From an uncultured Halomicronema sp. (GTDB lineage: Bacteria > Cyanobacteriota > Cyanobacteriia > Phormidesmidales > Phormidesmidaceae), in contig CALCPB010000705.1 in assembly GCA_937897665.1 (NCBI GenBank), forward strand, positions 1-5,166: a stretch of 5,166 nt of DNA. The letters run 5' to 3'. Both the position numbers and the translations under genes were made by a program. Position 1 is the first letter of the stretch, and each line of letters starts with the position of its first letter. The notes under the pieces are model-generated. The model did no database searches, was not told the origin of the DNA, and was given only the letters and a program-made list of their open reading frames with translations. Positions 1 through 5,101 of the stretch are shown piece by piece.

Positions 1-1
1 G

Positions 2-970
2 CAGTATAAATCAACCCGTGAGGCGGCCAGTCAGGCGCTGACGCGGCTCGGCAACGATGCCCTGCCCCTGTTAGAGTCGGTGGCCCTCGACAGCTACAAG
101 CCCGACAGTTTGCGCAATCAAGCCTGGCAGGCCATTGGTAACATTGGTACCGACCAGGCAATTGATTGTCTGCTGCAAAATCTGATGACCACCTGGGGCA
201 GCACCCGCCGCACCCTGCTACGCATCTTACTGCGGCTGGTACAAGAGACGGGCCTCAAACGCTCGCAGGGCATTGATGCGGCCCTCGATCGCTTTGGTCG
301 TGACGGCGTAGAAGAACTGATCAACCAGGAACTGACCTTTATCGGTCAGATTTATGGCGGGCTCGTGGATCTCTCGGATGACACGCTGGTAGGCCGAGAA
401 ATCGGCCTCCTGCAGCGCTCGCTCGAAGAACTACAGGGCGACGCGATCGAACGCATTTTTATGCTGCTGCGCTTCATCTCACCCCCCGCAGCAATTCAAG
501 CGGCTCAGGTGAGCTGGCAGGGAGGCACCGCCTCTAACCGGGCGCGGGGCATCGAGATTTTAGATACCACCCTCGACATTCCCAGCAAGCGGGCAATCTT
601 GACCATTTTGGATCGCCGTTCCTGGCCAGAAAAAATTGAAGTGCTGGCGAACAGTAACCTGTTTGTCTATCAGTCGCTATCAGCCAGCGATCGCCTACGC
701 TATCTGCTCGATCTGCGCTACTTCCTCTCCGACTGGGCATTGGCCTGCTGCTTTCATCTCGCCCGCGCTCAACGCTGGAGCCTCAGCGCCGAAAACACCG
801 TGGCCTGCCTCAAACATCCCACCGGATTCGTGCGCGAGGCCGTACTGTCGTATCTGCAAATCGCTTCGCCCCGCGTGCTGCGAGAACTCTTACCCTTAAT
901 GCGCCAAGACCCTAACGATCTCGTCATGAATCAGGTCGAGCATTTGATGGCCGAGCTGCAAATGATTTAG
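2..970 (+). CDS. HEAT-repeat protein, C-terminal part (5' end outside window)
   Basis: The frame is open from base 2 to the TAG at 968-970, giving 322 visible residues. A GTG at 80 lies inside this frame and has no ribosome binding site, so the gene almost certainly starts upstream of the window. The N-terminal part is made of paired amphipathic helices of HEAT/PBS-lyase type, for example STREAASQALTRLG near residue 5 and SLRNQAWQAIGNIG near residue 36. The rest is helical and less regular: a GIEILDTTLDIPSK block near 183-196, a segment rich in W, C and H (LSDWALACCFHLARA, about 242-256), and a final HEAT-like unit around HPTGFVREAVLSYLQIASP. There is no signal peptide, membrane segment or catalytic motif in view. 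HEAT repeats are protein-binding scaffolds. From memory, similar C-terminal regions occur in long cyanobacterial proteins with an N-terminal transporter-like membrane region; this cannot be tested here. A hairpin follows the stop directly. The HEAT assignment is fairly sure; the function is unknown. Confidence 0.8.
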   Translation, partial: QYKSTREAASQALTRLGNDALPLLESVALDSYKPDSLRNQAWQAIGNIGTDQAIDCLLQNLMTTWGSTRRTLLRILLRLVQETGLKRSQGIDAALDRFGRDGVEELINQELTFIGQIYGGLVDLSDDTLVGREIGLLQRSLEELQGDAIERIFMLLRFISPPAAIQAAQVSWQGGTASNRARGIEILDTTLDIPSKRAILTILDRRSWPEKIEVLANSNLFVYQSLSASDRLRYLLDLRYFLSDWALACCFHLARAQRWSLSAENTVACLKHPTGFVREAVLSYLQIASPRVLRELLPLMRQDPNDLVMNQVEHLMAELQMI

Positions 971-974
971 TCGA

Positions 975-1013
975 GTCGTCCTGGGCGACTGCACTCAGTC
1001 ATCCAGGACCGAC
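975..1013 (+). terminator. Strong hairpin after the HEAT gene; possible T-less terminator or 3' stabiliser
   Basis: Five bases after the stop codon lies a long stem-loop. GTCCTGG at 978-984 pairs with CCAGGAC at 1003-1009. Inside it GACTG at 987-991 pairs with CAGTC at 996-1000 around a CACT loop. Outside it GTC at 975-977 pairs with GAC at 1011-1013, with C1010 bulged. That is about 15 base pairs with one small internal loop. The bases after it (acactaaac) contain no T-run, so it is not a classical intrinsic terminator. Cyanobacteria lack Rho, and T-poor hairpins may end or protect their transcripts. The structure is seen directly; the role is inferred. Confidence 0.5.
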
Positions 1014-1203
1014 ACTAAACTGCTGCCAAGACTCTCGCTTGTCCTACGGAATGATCAGTTCTTCTCACTTCCAGCCCTGAGCCGCCCCCCATGATGAGTT
1101 GAACGCGCTTCGGGAGTAGATCGGGAGCAGCACCAGTGGTGGCATGTTAGAGCATTCTGCCGGGGGAAAAGAGACCGGTCCGACCCTGCACTGACAGGGC
1201 CGT

Positions 1204-1229
1204 GAGTCAACTCTTGAGTACTCTTGAAC
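1204..1229. repeat. Clustered GAGT/ACTC inverted and tandem half-sites, possible operator
   Basis: GAGT at 1204 and 1216 alternates with ACTC at 1210 and 1220, forming overlapping inverted repeats (GAGT-CA-ACTC, ACTC-TT-GAGT and the palindrome GAGTACTC at 1216-1223). The same stretch reads as a tandem 10-base repeat, ACTCTTGAGT at 1210-1219 then ACTCTTGAAC at 1220-1229, which is about one helical turn. It overlaps the candidate -35 box of the helicase-like gene, the usual place for a repressor or activator site. No specific regulator can be named. Confidence 0.35.
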
Positions 1230-1243
1230 GGCTATGTCACAAT
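1214..1243 (+). promoter_or_regulatory. Candidate sigma-70-type promoter of the helicase-like gene
   Basis: TTGAGT at 1214-1219 (4 of 6 to TTGACA) is followed after 18 bases by CACAAT at 1238-1243 (4 of 6 to TATAAT). Transcription would start near 1250, leaving about 24 bases before the GTG at 1274, enough to include the ribosome binding site at 1261 but not the upstream GTG at 1202. Both boxes are weak matches, so this is a suggestion only. Confidence 0.3.
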
Positions 1244-1260
1244 GGACAGCATTACGCTTT

Positions 1261-1266
1261 AAGGAG
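1261..1266 (+). promoter_or_regulatory. Shine-Dalgarno AAGGAG that sets the start at 1274
   Basis: AAGGAG lies seven bases before the in-frame GTG at 1274-1276, a near-ideal ribosome binding site. The alternative GTG at 1202 has no comparable purine-rich sequence before it. This decides the start of the helicase-like protein and removes 24 residues from the longest reading frame. Confidence 0.75.
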
Positions 1267-1273
1267 CAAGGAC

Positions 1274-2827
1274 GTGCTGGAAGCAAAGGTTCATGAACAG
1301 TTGCGGGCTTTCCTGCGACATCATGGCAATGCCGACTGGCCTCACCATCTCACGATGGCCCGCCTTGCCGCTCGAGCTTTGCGCTTGGGGCGGAGTTCCT
1401 TAATGCAGGTAGGAACCTCTGCTCTTTTTCAGGGGCACTATCGACTCAGCTATCTGATCTCGCTACTGCTGTGGCCCGATCCAGCCGTGCTTGTATTACC
1501 GGAAACGCTACGGCAGGCAGTGCTCTACGGCGACATCCCCCGATTGCAGGAATGGATGCCCAGTCAAAAACCCGTGCACTGGGGTGACGCCTGGCCGGGC
1601 GAACATTTCCAGGGGTTATTAGTCACCAGTCCAGAAGCGTGGCTGAGCGATCGCCTCCACCAGCAAAATCGATTTCCGGCCGGCGTGCCGGTATTTGTCG
1701 ATGGGGCCGACGACCTCGAACACTGGATTCGCGATCGCCTCACCATCACCCTTGATGCCGACACCTGGCAAAGCCTGATGCAGGCTTACCCCCAACACCA
1801 GGCACTGATTCGCGATGCCCGCGTACAGCTGACCCACAGTATTTTTCAGCATCCGCCCAATCCTTACCACTGTCACCTGATCGAAGCGGCCGAGCGGCAA
1901 GCTCTCATGGCCATCCGTCAAGTGCTATTAGACGACGATGCCGCGCAGATTGGCATGCCGTCCCGCTGGCAACAGTTTTGGGCTCAGGTCGACCGGGTAG
2001 AATCGTTGCAGTGGGCGTGGCTCAACCGCGACACCGGCCAATGGACCTTAAACTGTGCACCGATTGATGTGGCTCCCTTTATCGCGCCCTGCTGGCCACA
2101 GCAACCTCTGGTGCTCATGGGCGGCGCTTTAGACACCACGACCGAAGCTACGCATTTTCGGCAACGGCTAGGGCTAGGCGACATGACCTGCCTCAAGTTC
2201 AACCCCGATCGCCAGACCGAAGAAATTCACTTATATCTGCCCGATCGCATTCCCTTTCCTAACACCGCTGAGTTTCAGCCGGTGCTGCTAGAAGAACTGG
2301 CCCACCTCGTCGTTGCTGGCACGAACCGCGCCGGACTCACCGTCGTCCTGGTCGATGACACCCCGTTGAAAAAGCAAGTCGCCACGGCGCTCGCAGCGCA
2401 GTTTGGGTCGCGCGTTCAGGTCGAAACAACCACCCTGGCTGACACTGGCGTGCTGGTGACAGGGTGGCGCTTTTGGCAAGCTCACCAAACCCAACTGCCA
2501 CGCCCCACGCTGCTAGCCATGGCCACCCTGCCCCTACCCTCTTTAGAAAATCCACTAGTGGCAGGACGCGTCGCTTACTACACGCGATCGCGGCAAGATT
2601 GGTTTCGCCTCTATCTGCTGCCCACGGCACTTACGGAGCTGCAGCGCGCGATCGCCCCGGTGCGAGCAAACCAGGGGATCGTGGCCATTTTAGATAACCG
2701 CGTCAACCACCGCAGCTATGGCCGCCAAATTTTAGAGACCCTCAACCCCGCGATTCGCTTTCATCAACGTCAGCGACTGTGGCTGTCAGAACCCACTGCT
2801 TTACCCCCCAGTCAGCATCGCTTTTAG
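1274..2827 (+). CDS. DinG/XPD-like helicase-fold protein with degraded ATPase motifs
   Basis: With GTG 1274 as start the protein has 517 residues. Its order of motifs follows DinG-type superfamily 2 helicases, but the key residues are missing. The P-loop region (about 46-62, VGTSALFQGHYRLSYL) lacks GKT. The DEAH box is replaced by VFVDGADDLE (140-149). The SATL region reads GGALDTTTEATHFRQRLGL (283-301). The SFWEGVD motif reads RFWQAHQ (399-405), with LPLPSLENPL (419-428) after it. Motif VI QxxGRxIR reads QRAIAPVR (457-464), followed by GIVAILDNRV. The region between motifs Ia and II is short and has no cysteine, so the iron-sulfur cluster of XPD-type helicases is absent. The frame is intact over 1.5 kb, so this is not a decayed pseudogene. 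I infer a soluble protein that kept the fold but probably not ATP hydrolysis; its role is unknown. I recall cyanobacterial genes annotated as helicase with similar sequence but cannot check. Confidence 0.75.
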   Translation: MLEAKVHEQLRAFLRHHGNADWPHHLTMARLAARALRLGRSSLMQVGTSALFQGHYRLSYLISLLLWPDPAVLVLPETLRQAVLYGDIPRLQEWMPSQKPVHWGDAWPGEHFQGLLVTSPEAWLSDRLHQQNRFPAGVPVFVDGADDLEHWIRDRLTITLDADTWQSLMQAYPQHQALIRDARVQLTHSIFQHPPNPYHCHLIEAAERQALMAIRQVLLDDDAAQIGMPSRWQQFWAQVDRVESLQWAWLNRDTGQWTLNCAPIDVAPFIAPCWPQQPLVLMGGALDTTTEATHFRQRLGLGDMTCLKFNPDRQTEEIHLYLPDRIPFPNTAEFQPVLLEELAHLVVAGTNRAGLTVVLVDDTPLKKQVATALAAQFGSRVQVETTTLADTGVLVTGWRFWQAHQTQLPRPTLLAMATLPLPSLENPLVAGRVAYYTRSRQDWFRLYLLPTALTELQRAIAPVRANQGIVAILDNRVNHRSYGRQILETLNPAIRFHQRQRLWLSEPTALPPSQHRF

Positions 2828-2911
2828 AACAGGGTATGATGCAAAATAACCGGCGTCGCCTCCGCTAATGGCACAAGACATCGGTTGCTGACATTGCTCA
2901 TAGGGTCTGTC

Positions 2912-3127
2912 ATGGGAGAAGCCAAACGCCGCAAAGAACAACTGGGAGACGACTACGGCAAGGATGAAAGAATCTTGCCCTGGCTCCCACTCACGAAAGA
3001 ACAGAGTGAAAAATTCGTTGCCTGGACCACCCAGGGAGCCTGGATTGGCATTTTTGCCATGGTGGCCCTCTGGCTCACCGTTCGATTTATCGGCCCCGGT
3101 TTTGGCTGGTGGGACGTTGAGTTCTAA
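2912..3127 (+). CDS. DUF2839 family small membrane protein
   Basis: A 71-residue protein starting at ATG 2912. The frame extends to a TTG at 2885, but the family's characteristic start MGEAKRRK begins exactly at this ATG, and AGGG at 2902-2905 is a fair ribosome binding site. The charged N-terminal part (GEAKRRKEQLGDDYGKDER) is followed by a WLPLTKEQSEKF segment and one membrane helix at about 42-62 (QGAWIGIFAMVALWLTVRF), then an aromatic tail GFGWWDVEF. One transmembrane helix with a cytoplasmic basic N-terminus is the likely topology. To my knowledge DUF2839 is found in cyanobacteria and its function is not known. It lies 84 bases after the helicase-like gene on the same strand; TATGAT at 2835-2840 could be a -10 box of its own promoter, but no good -35 accompanies it. 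It converges with the next gene across 13 bases. Confidence 0.85.
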   Translation: MGEAKRRKEQLGDDYGKDERILPWLPLTKEQSEKFVAWTTQGAWIGIFAMVALWLTVRFIGPGFGWWDVEF

Positions 3128-3140
3128 CTGTGAATTCGGG

Positions 3141-3356
3141 CTATCGCTGCGGCCGACGATGGCGGGCCAGCGTGATCAGTAATGCCGTTACTACTAGCCC
3201 ACCGGCGACACCAAAGCTGAGCACGACGCCGACCGGGAGTTCAACCGAGCGCAGCCCCAAAAACTCAATCGCCACTGGGGTCGCGTTCTGTACCGCGACG
3301 CTCGCGCTCCCCCTCCCCCATAGCGCCAATATCAAGGCTAAAAATAGTTGTTGCAT
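3141..3356 (-). CDS. LapA/DUF1049-like small membrane protein
   Basis: A 71-residue minus-strand gene running from ATG at 3356-3354 to TAG at 3143-3141. A hydrophobic N-terminal helix (about 3-13, QLFLALILALW) is followed by a short loop VAVQNATPVAIEFLGL, then VELPVG leading into a second membrane helix (about 41-63), and a basic tail ARHRRPQR. The pattern QN-x-x-PV-x-(I/L)-x-F followed by VELP and a glycine-rich helix is that of LapA-type DUF1049 proteins, small two-helix inner-membrane proteins linked in some bacteria to envelope lipopolysaccharide assembly. It is somewhat shorter than most family members. The ribosome binding site is weak (AGAGAG about eight bases upstream of the ATG). The gene converges with the DUF2839 gene and diverges from rplI. 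The plus-strand frame over the same bases (3130-3372) has no recognisable features. Family assignment is likely; the specific role here is unknown. Confidence 0.75.
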   Translation of the reverse strand: MQQLFLALILALWGRGSASVAVQNATPVAIEFLGLRSVELPVGVVLSFGVAGGLVVTALLITLARHRRPQR

Positions 3357-3492
3357 GGTGCCATCTCTCTGAGCTATGGCTATTCTGCCACTTTTGCTGA
3401 GGGCGATCGTTCATTTCCGGGCGCTAGTCATCAGTCTGTGCATCACTGCCACCTATCAACTCGATCGCGCTGGTCAACATCGTGATTGAGGC

Positions 3493-3522
3493 TTGCCTTT
3501 CACGACTGCCATTGGGTAGAGT
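3493..3522 (+). promoter_or_regulatory. Candidate rplI promoter
   Basis: TTGCCT at 3493-3498 is followed after 18 bases by TAGAGT at 3517-3522; each box matches four of six consensus positions. Transcription would start near 3529, giving a leader of about 20 bases that still includes the ribosome binding site at 3540. The divergent lapA-like gene upstream means rplI needs a promoter in this 193-base gap. I see no other clear signal there apart from two imperfect HIP1 palindromes. Confidence 0.4.
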
Positions 3523-3539
3523 ATTAGACCGGGCGTATG

Positions 3540-3544
3540 AAGGA
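3540..3544 (+). promoter_or_regulatory. rplI Shine-Dalgarno AAGGA
   Basis: AAGGA ends five bases before the ATG at 3550, a standard strong ribosome binding site that fixes the rplI start. Confidence 0.75.
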
Positions 3545-3549
3545 AAATC

Positions 3550-4008
3550 ATGGCTAAACGAGTTCAAGTTGTCTTACAAGAAGACATTCGCAAATTAGGG
3601 ATTTCGGGTGACTTGGTAGAAGTCGCTCCAGGCTATGCCCGCAACTATCTGTTTCCCAAAGGGTTAGCGGTGCGCACGACACCGGGCGTCCTCAAACAGG
3701 TGGAGCGGCGACGGGAAGAGATTCGCCAGCGTCTAGAGCAAATCAAAGCCGATGCCGAGTCCATGAAGACCGCGCTAGAAACCATCGGCATGTTTGTAAT
3801 TAAGAAGCCAGTCGGCGAAGAAGACGCGATTTTTGGCACCGTGACTGCAGCTGATGTGGCTGAGGCCATTCAAGCAGCCACGCAAAAAGAAGTAGATCGT
3901 CGCGATATTACGGTTCCTGACATCAACAAACTGGGCGAATACCGCGCCACCATCAAGCTGCATGCTGAAGTGACCTCAACGATCAACATTCGAGTCGCCG
4001 CCGACTAG
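3550..4008 (+). CDS. rplI: 50S ribosomal protein L9 (bL9)
   Basis: A complete 152-residue protein of the usual length for bL9, a large-subunit protein that binds 23S rRNA near the L1 stalk and bridges out from the ribosome. The N-terminal RNA-binding domain carries the full family signature at residues 17-44: G17, G20, V25, G28-Y29, N32-Y33-L34, G38, A40 and T44. A long charged connecting helix follows (about 45-77, rich in E, R and K), then the C-terminal domain with FVIKKPVGEEDAIFGTVTAADVA and the closing strands of IKLHAEVTSTINIRV. In many bacteria rplI sits in an rpsF-rpsR-rplI cluster or beside dnaB. Here it stands alone: a divergent membrane-protein gene lies upstream, and an intrinsic terminator starts 29 bases after its stop. 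It therefore looks monocistronic. Nothing in the sequence suggests damage. Confidence 0.98.
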   Translation: MAKRVQVVLQEDIRKLGISGDLVEVAPGYARNYLFPKGLAVRTTPGVLKQVERRREEIRQRLEQIKADAESMKTALETIGMFVIKKPVGEEDAIFGTVTAADVAEAIQAATQKEVDRRDITVPDINKLGEYRATIKLHAEVTSTINIRVAAD

Positions 4009-4036
4009 AACATGCTTCAGCGCCCAGCAATACCTC

Positions 4037-4077
4037 AACAGGCTAGGTCAGCTTCAGCACCTAGCCTGTTTTGTTGT
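4037..4077 (+). terminator. Intrinsic terminator of rplI
   Basis: A perfect 12-base-pair stem, AACAGGCTAGGT at 4037-4048 with ACCTAGCCTGTT at 4059-4070, has a ten-base loop and runs into TTTTGTTGT. This is a classical Rho-independent terminator and should separate rplI from tpiA. Confidence 0.93.
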
Positions 4078-4091
4078 GTAAAGTTTATGCT

Positions 4092-4269
4092 GCCGCCAGG
4101 CACCGCTACCCGTGAGGGCAATCGCGGCGGTGTGGGGGTGCATTTTCGAGCATAGCGGCCCGTCGACAGCGCTGAACACGCCCTGCCTCAGGTCGCTTAT
4201 CCGATCCGCTGAAAGCCTCTCTGTGAGGGGAACAAGCCTTGCGAGTTAAAGGCTGACATACGGTTCTCC
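4092..4269 (+). other. Intergenic stretch rich in stem-loops, possible structured RNA
   Basis: The 275 bases from the terminator to tpiA hold no credible gene but many inverted repeats. GCACCGC at 4100-4106 pairs with GCGGTGT at 4127-4133 (one G-U), and within it CCC-GTGA-GGG at 4109-4118 closes on a GNRA tetraloop. CCTG-CCT-CAGG lies at 4182-4192 and CCTC-TCTGT-GAGG at 4216-4228. GGGGAAC at 4227-4233 pairs with GTTCTCC at 4263-4269 (one G-U) and encloses the perfect hairpin AGCCTT at 4235-4240 with AAGGCT at 4249-4254. CCGCTA at 4103-4108 can alternatively pair with TAGCGG at 4153-4158. The stretch sits between a terminator and a promoter candidate, so it could be a free small RNA or, if transcribed through, a tpiA leader. 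The minus-strand frame at 4106-4297 has no family resemblance. I do not recognise a known RNA class. GC-rich DNA also gives hairpins by chance. Confidence 0.35.
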
Positions 4270-4284
4270 CTGGTTTCCGGTCAT

Positions 4285-4313
4285 TTGATCCGGGCAACCT
4301 TTGCTAGTAGGAT
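4285..4313 (+). promoter_or_regulatory. Candidate tpiA promoter
   Basis: TTGATC at 4285-4290 and TAGGAT at 4308-4313 are separated by exactly 17 bases; each box matches four of six consensus positions. Transcription would begin near 4320, giving a leader of under 40 bases. A small stem-loop, ATGCA at 4312-4316 with TGCAT at 4321-4325, overlaps the start region. The sequence after it is A/T-rich, which suits an open leader. Confidence 0.4.
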
Positions 4314-4357
4314 GCAATGATGCATACCGCTTGTAAATCAATTTAGCTAAACGACCT

Positions 4358-5101
4358 GTGCGTAAGACTGTTATCGCCGGAAATTGGAAAATGCACAAAA
4401 CCCAAGGAGACGCACTGGCGTTTCTGCAAGGGTTTATGAGCCAGATCGCAGAGACACCTGACGATCGCGAAGTCATTCTCTGCGTGCCTTTCACCACGCT
4501 CGGAGCATTGTCTAAAAATCTGCACGGCAGTCGGGTCATGCTAGGAGCGCAAAATGTCCATTGGGAAGATGACGGCGCTTATACTGGCGAGATCTCAGGC
4601 GACATGCTGGCCGAGATCGGTGTTCGTTACGTCATTGTGGGCCACAGTGAGCGACGACAGTATTTTGGCGAAACCGATGAAACGGTGAACGAGCGGTTGC
4701 TAGCGGCGCAACGGCACGGCTTAAGCCCCATTTTGTGCGTCGGCGAAACGAAAGAGCAGCGCGATTGCGGTGAAACCGAAACCATTATTAGCAAACAACT
4801 GACCCGAGATTTGGTGGGTGTGGATCAAAATAACTTAGTGATTGCCTACGAACCGATTTGGGCCATTGGCACAGGAGACGTTTGTCAGTCAAGCGATGCT
4901 AACCATGTGATTGGCACGATACGCCAGCAGCTCGATCAGCCTAACGTTCCGATTCAGTATGGCGGCTCGGTCAAGCCAGGCAACATTGACGAAATCATGG
5001 TGCAACCCGAAATCGATGGCGTTCTGGTGGGCGGCGGGAGCTTAGAGCCCGAAAGTTTTGGTCGCATTGTCAACTTCACACGATCAAAGCGCGCTGTTTG
5101 A
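4358..5101 (+). CDS. tpiA: Triosephosphate isomerase
   Basis: A complete 247-residue enzyme interconverting dihydroxyacetone phosphate and glyceraldehyde 3-phosphate in glycolysis, gluconeogenesis and, in a cyanobacterium, the Calvin cycle. It is a cytosolic (beta/alpha)8 barrel, normally a dimer. The substrate-binding AGNWKM gives N9 and K11. The catalytic histidine is H96 in VGHSERR and the catalytic base is E165 in [11 protein letters not shown], which fits the family signature and begins the mobile loop 6. Phosphate-binding glycines follow in [11 protein letters not shown] (200-210) and [12 protein letters not shown]. The GTGDVC sequence after loop 6, in place of the GTGK found in many species, has a cyanobacterial look. 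The start is GTG 4358, because [14 protein letters not shown] fits the usual N-terminus, but no clear Shine-Dalgarno precedes it. The upstream terminator and promoter candidate suggest its own transcription unit; a gene further downstream could be co-transcribed. Confidence 0.98.
   Translation: MRKTVIAGNWKMHKTQGDALAFLQGFMSQIAETPDDREVILCVPFTTLGALSKNLHGSRVMLGAQNVHWEDDGAYTGEISGDMLAEIGVRYVIVGHSERRQYFGETDETVNERLLAAQRHGLSPILCVGETKEQRDCGETETIISKQLTRDLVGVDQNNLVIAYEPIWAIGTGDVCQSSDANHVIGTIRQQLDQPNVPIQYGGSVKPGNIDEIMVQPEIDGVLVGGGSLEPESFGRIVNFTRSKRAV

Larger units (their letters stand above)
971..1273. other. 303-base intergenic region before the helicase-like gene
   Basis: No convincing gene lies here on either strand; the minus-strand frame at 1065-1286 has no family resemblance and overlaps the promoter area. 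The gap begins with the hairpin at 975-1013. Further along are a direct repeat TCGGGAG at 1110-1116 and 1121-1127 (11-base period), the palindrome GACCGGTC at 1173-1180, and a small hairpin with CCCTG at 1184-1188 pairing with CAGGG at 1195-1199. An array of GAGT/ACTC half-sites at 1204-1223 and the ribosome binding site at 1261 close it. I do not recognise a tRNA, a known small RNA or a riboswitch. Confidence 0.6.

Noticed and set aside
1141..1215. GGGGGAA followed by CTGCACTGA, loosely like a cobalamin riboswitch core
   Set aside because: The conserved GGTGnAAnTCC segment and the exact GCCACTG box are missing, so the similarity is not sufficient.
1274..2827. Helicase-like gene as a pseudogene
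   Set aside because: The reading frame is uninterrupted and preceded by a strong ribosome binding site, so loss of the catalytic motifs is better read as functional divergence than decay.
3130..3372. Plus-strand open frame of 80 codons
   Set aside because: It is antisense to the LapA-like gene, whose protein has clear membrane helices and family pattern. The plus-strand product is low in recognisable features and has no ribosome binding site.
3402..3440. ATCGTTCAT resembling the start of a cyanobacterial glutamine riboswitch
   Set aside because: The other conserved elements of that RNA (the ACGGAAGTAGG segment and the closing GGAACG) are absent downstream, and the match overlaps an imperfect HIP1 site.
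4134..4230. GGGGTGC followed by GCTGA, as in a TPP riboswitch
   Set aside because: The second conserved half (ACCTGA, GGATAATGCC-like segment) is not present, and tpiA is not a thiamine gene.
4227..4270. TACGGTTCT near nested stems, resembling domain V of a group II intron
   Set aside because: The matching 5' strand (GAGCCGTAT type) and the GAAA-capped helix of domain V are missing, and there is no reverse transcriptase gene nearby.
4106..4297. Minus-strand open frame of 63 codons between rplI and tpiA
   Set aside because: No Shine-Dalgarno, no family resemblance, composition rich in R, P and C as expected for non-coding GC-rich DNA, and it coincides with many inverted repeats.
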